DNA from: Actinomycetospora succinea
GTDB lineage: Bacteria; Actinomycetota; Actinomycetes; Mycobacteriales; Pseudonocardiaceae
NCBI RefSeq assembly: GCF_004363095.1
Contig: NZ_SNYO01000013.1
Location: forward strand, 62,001 to 126,000
Length of the DNA: 64,000 nucleotides
Direction: 5' to 3'
The notes below the pieces were generated by a model. It was not told the DNA's origin, did not search any database, and worked only from the letters and a program-made list of their open reading frames with translations. How positions within the stretch are numbered: the stretch's first letter is position 1; the number at the start of each line of letters is the position of its first letter. The translations under genes were made by a program, and so were the position numbers. Of this stretch, positions 32,585-42,244 are shown piece after piece.

Positions 32585-33229
32585 TCAGGCGCGCCCCAGC
32601 CCGGCCTCGCGGGCCCGGACGATGGCCTCCGCCCGGTCGGCGACGTGCAGCTTCGTGAAGATCGCCGACACGATGTTGCGGACGGTCTTGGGCGAGAGGA
32701 AGAGCGCCGAGGCGATCTGCGGGTTCGCCCGCCCCGCCGCCACCAGGTCGAGCACCTCGCGCTCGCGAGCGGTCAGCTCCGGGAAGACGTCGACGGTGGC
32801 CTGCCGCGGGGCGAGGAACTCGACCACCCGCCGGGCCAGCGCCGGCCCGAAGATCGCGTCGCCCTCGGCGACCGCGGTCACCGCCCGGACGATCTCGTCC
32901 TTGGTCGCGCCCTTGAGCAGGTAGCCGCGCGCCCCGGCACGCAGCGCGGCGAAGACGGTCTCGTCCTCCTCGCTCATCGTCAGCACCACGACGCCGACGG
33001 CGGGGTCGGCGTCGACGACCCGGCGGGTGGCGGCGATCCCGTCGAGCTCCGGCATCTGCACGTCCATGACGACGACGTCGGGGCGCAGCGCCGCGGCGGT
33101 CTCGACGGCGGCCATCCCGTCGGTCGCCGTGCCGACCACCTCGATCCCGTCGACCGTGGCCAGCAGGCCGGCCAGGCCGTCGAGGTAGACGGGGTGGTCG
33201 TCGGCCAGGACAACGCGGATGTCGCTCAA
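32585..33229 (-). CDS. Response regulator, NarL/LuxR type
   Basis: A 214-residue output regulator. The receiver domain has [21 protein letters not shown], the phospho-acceptor Asp56 ([12 protein letters not shown]), LTMSEEDE and [11 protein letters not shown]. The C-terminal LuxR-type HTH is [48 protein letters not shown]. No ATG or GTG fits; the TTG at 33229-33227 overlaps the stop of the upstream kinase (TTGA), so translation is coupled. It is the cognate partner of that kinase, and ends 11 nt from the convergent giant kinase gene. Confidence 0.93.
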   Translation of the reverse strand: MSDIRVVLADDHPVYLDGLAGLLATVDGIEVVGTATDGMAAVETAAALRPDVVVMDVQMPELDGIAATRRVVDADPAVGVVVLTMSEEDETVFAALRAGARGYLLKGATKDEIVRAVTAVAEGDAIFGPALARRVVEFLAPRQATVDVFPELTAREREVLDLVAAGRANPQIASALFLSPKTVRNIVSAIFTKLHVADRAEAIVRAREAGLGRA

Positions 33230-35331
33230 CGGATCTCCAGCGGCAGGTCGGCGGTGACGACGGTGCCGCCGTCGGGCGGGCAGGACACGCTCGTGCGCCC
33301 CCCGAGCTCGGCGGCGCGCTCGCGCAGCGACAGCGTCCCGACGCCCGCGACGACGTCGGCGCCGATCCCGCGCCCGTCGTCGGCGACGGTGACGACGAGC
33401 CGGTCGGGCCGGTGCTCGAGGGTGACGTCGGCGCGGGTCGCGCCGGCGTGGCGGACGACGTTGGTCATGGCCTCCGAGGCGATCCGGAACGCAGCGACCT
33501 CGGCGGCGGCCGGCAGCTCGCCGACCTCCCCGTCGACCTCGATCACCAGCCCGTCGCCGGAGAGCCGGCGGGCCTGGCTGCGCAGCGCCCCGAGCAGCCC
33601 GAGCTCGTCGAGCGCGGGCGGGCGCAGGTCGTGGACGAGGCGCCGGACGTCGGCGAGCAGGGTGCCGACGTCGGTGACGGCCTGCGCGAGCACCCCGTCC
33701 GCGGCCGCGGGGTCCCTGGCGGCGAGGCCGCGCGCGGTCTCGATGCGCAGGGTCACCGCGCCGAGCCCGGGGCCGAGGCTGTCGTGCAGGTCGCGGCGCA
33801 GCCGCCGGCGCTCCTCCTCGCGGGCGGTCACCAGGTCCACGCGGGCCTGCTGCAGCGACGCCGACAGCGCGCCGGCGCGCGCCGCGGCCGCGGCCTGGCG
33901 CAGGAGGTCGCCGAGGAGGCGCTGGTCGGCGTCCGAGAGCCGGCGCCCCTCGTCGACGACGACGCGCCCGATCGTCTCGTCGCGGTAGCGGATGGGCAGC
34001 ACGGCCGTCGGACGGTCGGTGTGCCCGTGCTCGACCACGGCCAGCGCGCCGTCGGCGCGGTCGATCTCGACGCGGACGTAGGGCAGCCGGAACGCCTCGG
34101 CCACCGACCGGGCCAGTGCCGCGAGCTGCTCGCCGGGCGCGACCGCGGTCTCCAGCCGCCCGGCCAGGGTGGCCACGGCGGCGTAGGGGTCGTCGCGGGA
34201 GCCGCGGGTCAGCCGGCGGGCGGCGCCCCAGAGCCTGCTGCGCAGCGGCGTGTAGAGCACGGCGACGATCGCCACGGCGAGCAGGCCCGCGTCGCGACCC
34301 CCGAACGCCGCGCCGGCGACGAGCAGGACCAGCCCGTCGACGGCGAGCACGAGCAGGCCCAGGGCGAGGGCGACGACGGTCGTGGGCAGGAGGCGGTCGA
34401 TGTCGTAGAGGCGGTGGCGGGTGATCGCGACGACGACCGCGGAGCTGGTGACCGCGATGCTCGCGATCAGCCCGATCATGAGCCACGCCGGCGGCAGCGC
34501 CTGCACGACGGCCATCGCGAGCGCCGACACCGCCCCGGCCCACACCAGCCAGCGCATCTGCAGCCGGCGCCGGCCGCGCGCGGCGCGGTAGCGCGCGGCC
34601 ACCACGACCAGGGCCGTCAGGAGGCCGACCGCCGGCAGGAGGCGCGCCACGGCGAAGATCGTCGGCCACCACGGCAGGTCCAGCGTCAGCTGGTCGAAGG
34701 GCAGGGCGGCGATCGGGGCGGGGGTGTCGCCGCCGGAGAAGGCGCGGGCGACGTCGGCGGGCACGAGCACGGCGACGACCGGCATGACCGCCGTCGCGGC
34801 GACCGCGAACACCGCCACGGCCCGCCAGGCGCGGGGGCGCGGGAACCGCCCGTCGGGGAACAGCACCATGAGCAGCGGGAGCCCCACGATCGCGAAGGCA
34901 CCCCAGCGGTAGCCGAGGTGGAGGCCGAGGACCGCACCCGGGAGCTCGGGGTGGCGGTAGACCGCGAACACCATCCACGCCGACGCGAGGCCGCCGATCA
35001 TCCACAGGACGCCGGACGCGACGAGGACCCAGCCGATCGGGTGCCGGGGACGGTCCCGCAGCACCAGCAGGCCCGGCAGCAGCTGCGCGAGGCCGGCGAC
35101 CGCGTTGGGCCAGCCCGCCGCCGTGTCGATGGACCGCGGCAGCGTCAGCCCGCGGCCGGAGACGTCGAGGACGACCGCGAGCACCCCGAGCGCGACGGCC
35201 ACGGCCCCGACGGCGAGGACGGTCGTGGGGCGGCGGCGTCGCGGGGTCTCGTCGTCCCGGTCGCTCGGGCGGCCGGCGGGGTCGGCGGGCGCCGTCGCGG
35301 GCGCGACCGACTCGCCGACCTCCATCGCCAT
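33226..35331 (-). CDS. Sensor histidine kinase, NarL-type partner (HisKA_3)
   Basis: A 701-residue membrane kinase. After a charged cytoplasmic head there are about ten hydrophobic helices, starting TTVLAVGAVAVALGVLAVVLDV. A GAF-like domain follows (LARSVAEAFRLPYVRVEIDRADG). The dimerisation helix with the phospho-acceptor His516 is EEERRRLRRDLHDSLGPGLGAV. The ATP-binding lid reads VVTVADDGRGIGADV and TLSLRERAAELGG. Two ATGs (35331, 35325) start the protein; the first is used. The membrane sensor suggests detection of envelope state or a membrane-bound signal. It is divergent from two paralogous membrane proteins. Confidence 0.92.
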   Translation of the reverse strand: MAMEVGESVAPATAPADPAGRPSDRDDETPRRRRPTTVLAVGAVAVALGVLAVVLDVSGRGLTLPRSIDTAAGWPNAVAGLAQLLPGLLVLRDRPRHPIGWVLVASGVLWMIGGLASAWMVFAVYRHPELPGAVLGLHLGYRWGAFAIVGLPLLMVLFPDGRFPRPRAWRAVAVFAVAATAVMPVVAVLVPADVARAFSGGDTPAPIAALPFDQLTLDLPWWPTIFAVARLLPAVGLLTALVVVAARYRAARGRRRLQMRWLVWAGAVSALAMAVVQALPPAWLMIGLIASIAVTSSAVVVAITRHRLYDIDRLLPTTVVALALGLLVLAVDGLVLLVAGAAFGGRDAGLLAVAIVAVLYTPLRSRLWGAARRLTRGSRDDPYAAVATLAGRLETAVAPGEQLAALARSVAEAFRLPYVRVEIDRADGALAVVEHGHTDRPTAVLPIRYRDETIGRVVVDEGRRLSDADQRLLGDLLRQAAAAARAGALSASLQQARVDLVTAREEERRRLRRDLHDSLGPGLGAVTLRIETARGLAARDPAAADGVLAQAVTDVGTLLADVRRLVHDLRPPALDELGLLGALRSQARRLSGDGLVIEVDGEVGELPAAAEVAAFRIASEAMTNVVRHAGATRADVTLEHRPDRLVVTVADDGRGIGADVVAGVGTLSLRERAAELGGRTSVSCPPDGGTVVTADLPLEIR

Positions 35332-35560
35332 GCGGTGATCGTGGCAGCTCGGGCGGGCGGTGTCCCCGGACCGGCGTCCCGTCGTGTGTCCCGGGGGACC
35401 GGGACATCGACGGGACCGGGGCGGGGCCCGCGGCCCTGCCGCCGGGGACGGCCGGGAGCCGAGAGTTCTCGTCATGCCGCAGGCCGACCGCAGCCCGACT
35501 CCTCGACCGGCCCGCCCGCTCGACCGACTCCTCACCGACCCCTTCACCCGGGAGCCCGCC

Positions 35561-36229
35561 GTGACGACGATCCGCACCACCCCCGCCCGCGTCCGCACCG
35601 ACGCCCCCCGGACCGACGTGGATCGCCCGAGCGCCCCCGTGGCGTCGGCGGTCCCGTCGACGCGGTCGCTCCGCCTCCTCGGCGCCGGGCTCGCCGCCGG
35701 CGCCACGGCCTACGGCGCCGCGTTCATCGGCCTCGGCATCACCCGGGGCGAGGCGGCGACCGACGGCAGCTTCGCGTCGGACCTCTGCGGCCTGCTCTTC
35801 CAGCTCGGCGTCTTCTGCCTGCTCGCCGCGATGTGGCGCACCGGCGCGGCCGGCACGTCGCGGCTGGCCCGCACCATGATCATCGTCGAGGCCGTGATCC
35901 TGGCGGTCGCGACGGTGCAGTCGGCGCTGACCCTGCCGTCGATGGGCGGCGAGTGGAGCACCGCCGCGGTGGTCCTCGACCCGTTCTGGCCGCTGTCGAT
36001 GCTCGGCATGGCGGTCCTGGGCGTGAAGGTCGCCGTGGCCGGCCGCTGGCGCGGGGTACTGCGGGCGTGGCCGGTGGTCGCCGAGACGTGGTTCTTCGTG
36101 GCGATGCCGGCGCTCCTCGTGCTCGGCCCGGCCCTCGGCGCGGTCGTCGCCGGCGCCCACTTCCTCGTCGGCTACGCCGTCCTCGGCCTGTTGCTCGTCA
36201 CCCGTCCGGACCTCGCGGTCCGCGCCTGA
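35561..36229 (+). CDS. Four- to five-helix membrane protein, paralogue 1 of 2
   Basis: A 222-residue membrane protein of unknown function. A 55-residue Thr/Pro/Arg-rich head is followed by about six hydrophobic stretches: LRLLGAGLAAGATAYGAAFIGLG, CGLLFQLGVFCLLAAMW, MIIVEAVILAVATVQSAL, DPFWPLSMLGMAVLGVKVAV, WFFVAMPALLVLGPALGAVVAG and HFLVGYAVLGLLL. The GTG at 35561 is chosen because GGAGCCC precedes it and it yields MTTIRTTPARV, parallel to MTTASRPELP of the next gene. The two share blocks such as FQLGVFCLL, WPLSMLGM and RWRGVLR. They lie divergently beside the two-component pair and are plausible targets of it. Confidence 0.75.
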   Translation: MTTIRTTPARVRTDAPRTDVDRPSAPVASAVPSTRSLRLLGAGLAAGATAYGAAFIGLGITRGEAATDGSFASDLCGLLFQLGVFCLLAAMWRTGAAGTSRLARTMIIVEAVILAVATVQSALTLPSMGGEWSTAAVVLDPFWPLSMLGMAVLGVKVAVAGRWRGVLRAWPVVAETWFFVAMPALLVLGPALGAVVAGAHFLVGYAVLGLLLVTRPDLAVRA

Positions 36230-36273
36230 TCACCCCGACCCGAACGCCGTCCACCCTGCCGAAGGAGCCCACG

Positions 36274-36912
36274 ATGACCACCGCCTCCCGCCCCGAGTTG
36301 CCCGCGACCGCCGGCGCCGCGCCGTCCACCCCGTCCCGATCGCCGGGGGTGTCGCCGCCCTCCGGCGCGCTCCGCGTGCTCGGTGCCGGCCTCGCGGTCG
36401 GCGCCGCGGTCTACGGCGTCTGCTGGCTGTTCTTCGAGGGCGCGACGGGCGGCGGCTTCGTCATCGACCTCAGCGGCATCGCCCTCCAGCTCGGCGTGTT
36501 CTGCCTGCTCGTGGCCCTCTGGATCACCCGCGGCACGGGGACCGGGCGCGTCGGTCGCGGCCTCCTGGTCGTCGAGGCGGTGATCCTCGGGATCGCGACG
36601 ATCCAGTCGGCCTTCGCCGCCGCCGCGGGCGGCGGGGAGTGGGGCACGGTCGCGACGGTGCTCGACCCGTCCTGGCCCCTGTCGATGCTCGGGATGGTCG
36701 TCGTCGGCGTCACCGTCGCGGTCGTCGGGCGCTGGCGCGGCGTCCTGCGGGTCTGGGCGCCCTTCGCCTGCTCGTGGCTGCTGATCGGTGCGGCGGCCGT
36801 GCCCCTCGGCGACGTCGTCGGCCCGGTCGTGGCCGGCGTGCACTTCCTCGTCGGCTACGCGGTGCTCGGCGTCCTGCTGGCCGTGCGCCCCGACCTCACC
36901 TCGCGCGCCTGA
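36274..36912 (+). CDS. Four- to five-helix membrane protein, paralogue 2 of 2
   Basis: A 212-residue protein clearly duplicated from the gene 45 nt upstream. It keeps LGAGLAVGAAVYG, LQLGVFCLLVALW, VVEAVILGIATIQSAFA, DPSWPLSMLGMVVVG, GRWRGVLRVW and HFLVGYAVLGVLLAVRPDL. The ATG has an excellent AAGGAG site 7 nt upstream. Divergence is concentrated in the N-terminal tail and in the penultimate helix, where this copy reads CSWLLIGAAAVPLGDVVG. No known family is recognised. It is followed by a 51-bp inverted repeat. Confidence 0.75.
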   Translation: MTTASRPELPATAGAAPSTPSRSPGVSPPSGALRVLGAGLAVGAAVYGVCWLFFEGATGGGFVIDLSGIALQLGVFCLLVALWITRGTGTGRVGRGLLVVEAVILGIATIQSAFAAAAGGGEWGTVATVLDPSWPLSMLGMVVVGVTVAVVGRWRGVLRVWAPFACSWLLIGAAAVPLGDVVGPVVAGVHFLVGYAVLGVLLAVRPDLTSRA

Positions 36913-36923
36913 CCCGCTGTCCT

Positions 36924-36974
36924 GACCGAAGGGCACCTTCGCTCGGTCTCTCCGAGCGAAGGTGCCCTTCGCTC
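36924..36974. repeat. 51-bp inverted repeat with GAGCGAAGGGCACC core (terminator-like)
   Basis: Arms at 36924-36946 and 36952-36974 pair at 22 of 23 positions around TCTCT. Each arm itself contains a smaller dyad, GCGAAGG-to-CCTTCGC, so cruciform or nested hairpins are possible. The same core recurs at 52000-52020 and 52083-52104. It lies between two genes on the same strand and could terminate the membrane-protein transcript. Confidence 0.85.
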
Positions 36975-37016
36975 ATGTCACGTTCCCGTCCGAGGGGTCG
37001 CGGGCAACCGACCGGC

Positions 37017-38057
37017 ATGGAGTACCGCACTCTCGGACGGTCGGGCCTCAAGGTCTCGACGATGACCATGGGCACGATGACCTTCGGCGGCAAGGGTGGC
37101 TTCGAGAAGCTCGGCGCCACCGACGTCGAGGGCGCCACCCGCCAGATCGACCTGTGCGTCGACCACGGCGTCAACCTCGTCGACACCGCCGACATGTACT
37201 CGGCGGGCGTGTCCGAGGAGATCGTCGGCCAGGCGACGAAGAACCACCGCGACGACCTGTTCCTCGCCACCAAGTGCCGCTTCCCGATGGGTGACGGCCC
37301 GAACGACGGCGGGGCGTCGCGCCAGCACATCGTGAAGAGCGTCGAGGACAGCCTGCGCCGCCTCGACACCGCGCACATCGACCTCTTCCAGCTCCACGGC
37401 TGGGACGGCGTGACGCCGCTGGAGGAGACGCTCGAGGCGCTGGACACCCTCGTCAGCAAGGGCAAGATCCGCTACATCGGCTGCTCGAACTACTCGGCCT
37501 GGCACATCATGAAGGCCCTCGGCGTCTCCGAGCGCGGCGAGTACCAGCGCTTCGTGTCCCAGCAGATCCACTACACGCTGCAGGCCCGCGAGGCCGAGAA
37601 CGAGCTCGTGCCGGTGTCGATCGACCAGGGGCTCGGCATCCTCGTCTGGAGCCCGATCGCCGGCGGGCTGCTCTCAGGCAAGTTCCGCCGCGGCCAGGAC
37701 GACCCGGAGACCTCGCGGCACCTCGGCGAGTGGTCCGAGCCGCCGGTCCACGACCGCGAGCGCCTCTACGACATCATCGAGGTCGCCGCGGAGATCGGCG
37801 ACGCGCACGGCGTCTCGGTGGCCCAGGTCGCCAACGCCTGGCTGCTGCGCAAGCCGGGCGTCACCTCGCTGGTCGTCGGCGCCCGCACCGAGGAGCAGCT
37901 GGCCGACAACCTCGCGGCCGCCGAGCTCGCGCTCACCGACGACGAGGTCGCCCGCCTCGACGAGGTCAGCGCGACGCCGCTGCTCTACCCGTACTGGCAC
38001 CAGAAGAACACGATCACCGACCGCCTCTCGCCGGCGGACGCGACGCTGCTGGGCTGA
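37017..38057 (+). CDS. Aldo/keto reductase
   Basis: A 346-residue NADPH-dependent oxidoreductase of the AKR fold (TIM barrel). The catalytic tetrad is readable: Asp in NLVDTADMY, Tyr in the same motif, Lys in LFLATKCRF, and His in DLFQLHGWD. The cofactor end shows VVGARTEEQLADNLAAAEL. The N-terminus MEYRTLGRSGLKVSTMTMGTMTFGG is the classic start of the family. No clear ribosome binding site precedes the ATG. Substrates are probably small aldehydes or ketones; a specific one cannot be named. Confidence 0.93.
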   Translation: MEYRTLGRSGLKVSTMTMGTMTFGGKGGFEKLGATDVEGATRQIDLCVDHGVNLVDTADMYSAGVSEEIVGQATKNHRDDLFLATKCRFPMGDGPNDGGASRQHIVKSVEDSLRRLDTAHIDLFQLHGWDGVTPLEETLEALDTLVSKGKIRYIGCSNYSAWHIMKALGVSERGEYQRFVSQQIHYTLQAREAENELVPVSIDQGLGILVWSPIAGGLLSGKFRRGQDDPETSRHLGEWSEPPVHDRERLYDIIEVAAEIGDAHGVSVAQVANAWLLRKPGVTSLVVGARTEEQLADNLAAAELALTDDEVARLDEVSATPLLYPYWHQKNTITDRLSPADATLLG

Positions 38058-38064
38058 CGTCCGG

Positions 38065-38093
38065 CCCCGGACCGTCCTGGTGACGGTCCGGGG
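38065..38093 (+). terminator. Strong hairpin terminator after the aldo/keto reductase
   Basis: CCCCGGACCGTC and GACGGTCCGGGG form a perfect 12-bp stem with a 5-nt CTGGT loop, 8 nt after the stop. There is no T-run, as is usual in GC-rich actinobacteria. Confidence 0.8.
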
Positions 38094-38113
38094 GCGGCGC
38101 CACACTCGGCGTC

Positions 38114-38911
38114 GTGCCGGGACCGAGCCACCACGTCGTCTCCGCCGACGGGACCGCGATCGCGCTCGAGCGCGTGACCGACGGGGCGCGGCCCCTGGTG
38201 ACGTTCCCGGGCGCGACCGCGCCCCGGGGCATCTGGGGCCCCACCGCGGCGGGGCTCGACGGGCGGTTCGCCGTCTGGCTCGCCGACCGGCGCGGCAAGG
38301 GCGACTCGGGCGACACCGAGCCGTACTCCTTCGAGCGCGAGTACGAGGACGTCCGAACGGTGGCCGCGTGGTTCGGCGGCGAGGCGGTCGTCGCCGCTCA
38401 CTCCTCGGGCGCGGTCTGCGTCCTCGGCGCCGCGGCGTCCGGTGAGCTGCCGGCGGCCGGCCTCGTGCTGTACGAGCCGCCGTGGCCGCTCCCGGGGCGC
38501 GCCGACGACACGGAGACGCTGGACGCCATGGACGCCCGGCTCGCGGCGGGCGATCCGGAGGGGGCGCTCGAGATCGGGATGCTCCGGCTGGTGCAGGCGC
38601 CGCCCGCTGCGGTCGAGGGCATGAAGCGCGCGCCGTCGTGGCCGCAGCGCGTCGCCGCGGTGCACACCTGGACGCGCGAGGGCCGGGAGCTCGTGCGGAT
38701 GCCGGAGGGCACCGACGCCCTGCGCGGCGTCGGCCTGCCCACGGTGATGCTCCTCGGTGAGCAGAGCGCCGAGCACCTGCACGCCTCCACCCGCGCCGTC
38801 GCCGACGCGCTGACCGACGCCGTGGTCGTCGACCTCCCGGGCCAGGCCCACGCCGCCCTGATGACGGCGCCGGACCTCGTCGCGGCGGCGATCCTGCGAC
38901 ACGCCGGATGA
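38114..38911 (+). CDS. Alpha/beta-fold hydrolase (related to the one at 1091)
   Basis: A 265-residue alpha/beta hydrolase. It shares the layout of the hydrolase at 1091: SADGTAIALE near the start, DRRGKGDSG, a nucleophile elbow with Ser97 (AAHSSGA), YEPPWPLPG, and a C-terminal LPGQAH with the likely catalytic His. It is shorter in the cap region. The GTG at 38114 gives MPGPSHHVVSADG. It follows the terminator of the reductase gene, so it is a separate transcription unit. Substrate unknown. Confidence 0.86.
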   Translation: MPGPSHHVVSADGTAIALERVTDGARPLVTFPGATAPRGIWGPTAAGLDGRFAVWLADRRGKGDSGDTEPYSFEREYEDVRTVAAWFGGEAVVAAHSSGAVCVLGAAASGELPAAGLVLYEPPWPLPGRADDTETLDAMDARLAAGDPEGALEIGMLRLVQAPPAAVEGMKRAPSWPQRVAAVHTWTREGRELVRMPEGTDALRGVGLPTVMLLGEQSAEHLHASTRAVADALTDAVVVDLPGQAHAALMTAPDLVAAAILRHAG

Positions 38912-38987
38912 TCACGCCGACCCCTGACCGGGGTCACACTGCGCGATCGTCCATCCTGGTGGCCGGGGAACACGGAGGGAGACGCCG

Positions 38988-39167
38988 GTGCCCGGTCGCC
39001 GCACGGCGAAGGCCGCACAGCACGAGCAGAACAAGCGCACGATCGTCGAGCTGACCGCCTGGATCACGGTGGCGGCCGCGGTGCTGGTCGTCGCGCTGCA
39101 CGCGGGCATCTCGGCGTCGTCGACGGCCGCGGACGTCCCGCGCGTCACCACCGCCGAGTACCGCTGA
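38988..39167 (+). CDS. Small single-pass membrane protein (59 aa)
   Basis: A short frame not long enough to be called easily: MPGRRTAKAAQHEQNKR, then a membrane helix IVELTAWITVAAAVLVVALHAG, and a short tail ending VTTAEYR. The GTG has a textbook GGAGGGA site 7 nt upstream. The stop is 10 nt before the start of the ferric-reductase-like gene, so the two are probably co-transcribed. The topology would place the C-terminal 20 residues outside. It could be a small subunit or stabiliser of the haem membrane protein. Family not recognised. Confidence 0.7.
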   Translation: MPGRRTAKAAQHEQNKRTIVELTAWITVAAAVLVVALHAGISASSTAADVPRVTTAEYR

Positions 39168-39177
39168 GTCCCGTCCC

Positions 39178-40203
39178 GTGATCGAGCTCTGGAACGTCTC
39201 GCGGGCGCTCGGCCTCGTCGCGCTCCTGCTCCTGGGCGTGGTGCTCGCGCTCGGCGCGCTGCACAACACGTCGCTGACCAGGGTCCTCGGACAGGCCCTG
39301 CCGCGCTTCGTGCTCGTGGCCCTGCACCGCAACCTCGCGCTCATCACCGTGGTCTTCGTGCTGCTGCACGTCGTGACGGTGCTGGTGACGCCGTACCTGC
39401 CGCTGCGGTGGTACCACCTCGTCGTCCCCTTCACGGCCTCGTTCAACCCGTGGCCGGTCGCGCTCGGGGCGGTGTCGCTCGACCTGCTGCTCGCCGTGGT
39501 GATCTCGTCGAGCCTGCGGAAGTACCTGTCCAAGCGCGCCTGGCTCGTCGTGCACTGGACGAGCTACGTGTGCTTCCCGGTGGCCGTCGCCCACGCGGTC
39601 GCGAACGCGTCGTTCCGCGGCGGGACGTGGTGGACGCTGCTCGTGCCACTGGTCGCCACCGGACTGGTCGTCGCCGCCCTGCTCTACCGGCGCGCCGCCC
39701 GCCGGCACCCGGCCCTCCCGCTCGCCGAGCGCGGCCGCACCGACCCCGCCGAGGCGAAACGCGCCGCCGACACCGCGACGGGCTCACAGCCGGTGGTGCG
39801 CGTGGACGACGCCGAGGCGCCGGGCGCACCCGCGCCGCGCGAGGGCGGGGCGAGCGAGGTCCCCGAGCGCGCGGACGGAGCGAACGCGCCGTTCGCTGCT
39901 CCCGACGCAGCGAACGCGCCGTTCGCTGCGTCGGCGTCGGGCGCGGCGGGCGGGGACACGCCGGCGCGGCGCGGGGTGCTGCGCGAGCTGAAGGTCGTCG
40001 CGCGGCCGGGGACGGAGACGCCGACGGACCGCGCCGCCCCGGCGGCCGCCGAGGTGCCGATGTCCCGCGCGGCCGACCGACCCCGCCGCAGCCGGCACGC
40101 CGCCGACCCGGACGACGACGCGGGCGCCGACGCGCAGACCGACACCATGGCCGGCCCGGAAGCGCCGACCGTCGCCCTCCCGCCGCGGCCTCGCCGACGC
40201 TGA
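39178..40203 (+). CDS. Ferric reductase-like transmembrane haem protein
   Basis: A 341-residue protein. The first 180 residues hold about five membrane helices with two histidine pairs at the spacing of bis-haem ferric reductase domains: His50/His64 in helix 2 (ALHRNLALITVVFVLLHVV) and His126/His139 in helix 4 (VVHWTSYVCFPVAVAHAV). The remaining 160 residues are a disordered Ala/Pro/Arg/Asp-rich cytoplasmic tail with no FAD or NAD domain, so it must take electrons from a partner. The tail includes two NAPFAA segments encoded by palindromes. The GTG start follows a small membrane protein gene. Confidence 0.85.
   Translation: MIELWNVSRALGLVALLLLGVVLALGALHNTSLTRVLGQALPRFVLVALHRNLALITVVFVLLHVVTVLVTPYLPLRWYHLVVPFTASFNPWPVALGAVSLDLLLAVVISSSLRKYLSKRAWLVVHWTSYVCFPVAVAHAVANASFRGGTWWTLLVPLVATGLVVAALLYRRAARRHPALPLAERGRTDPAEAKRAADTATGSQPVVRVDDAEAPGAPAPREGGASEVPERADGANAPFAAPDAANAPFAASASGAAGGDTPARRGVLRELKVVARPGTETPTDRAAPAAAEVPMSRAADRPRRSRHAADPDDDAGADAQTDTMAGPEAPTVALPPRPRRR
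39879..39933. repeat. Two palindromes inside the ferric-reductase tail coding sequence
   Basis: AGCGAACGCGCCGTTCGCT lies at 39879-39897. A longer one with 14-nt arms (CGACGCAGCGAACG) and a CGC centre lies at 39903-39933. Both are read in the same frame and encode NAPFAA. They resemble the intergenic GCGAA/TTCGC palindromes, which suggests an element tolerated within a disordered region. Confidence 0.75.
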
Positions 40204-40223
40204 CGGGGACCCGCCCGCGGCGA

Positions 40224-40331
40224 TTACTGGCTGGTACGTCTCGCCAGGCGAGGAATACCAGCCAGTAACCCATCTCGGCGCGCTGCGAACGGGGACTTCG
40301 CGCGCCGAGGAGCCGCGAACACCACGTTCGC
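40224..40331. terminator. Three consecutive hairpins between convergent genes
   Basis: First: TTACTGGCTGGTA (40224-40236) pairs with TACCAGCCAGTAA (40256-40268), with an inner CTCGCC/GGCGAG stem. Second: CTCGGCGCG (40274-40282) pairs with CGCGCCGAG (40301-40309), with an inner GCGAA/TTCGC. Third: GCGAAC and GTTCGC (40315-40331). The genes on both sides end here, so a bidirectional terminator is the simplest reading. Confidence 0.7.
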
Positions 40332-40345
40332 TGCAGCAGGGTGGG

Positions 40346-42226
<1,881 letters not shown>

Positions 42227-42244
42227 GACCGAATCCAAGCAGGA

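Noticed and set aside
39879-40331. GAAC...GTTC dyads as further SOS boxes
   Set aside because: Their half-sites are separated by five bases instead of four and they lie inside a coding region or between convergent genes.
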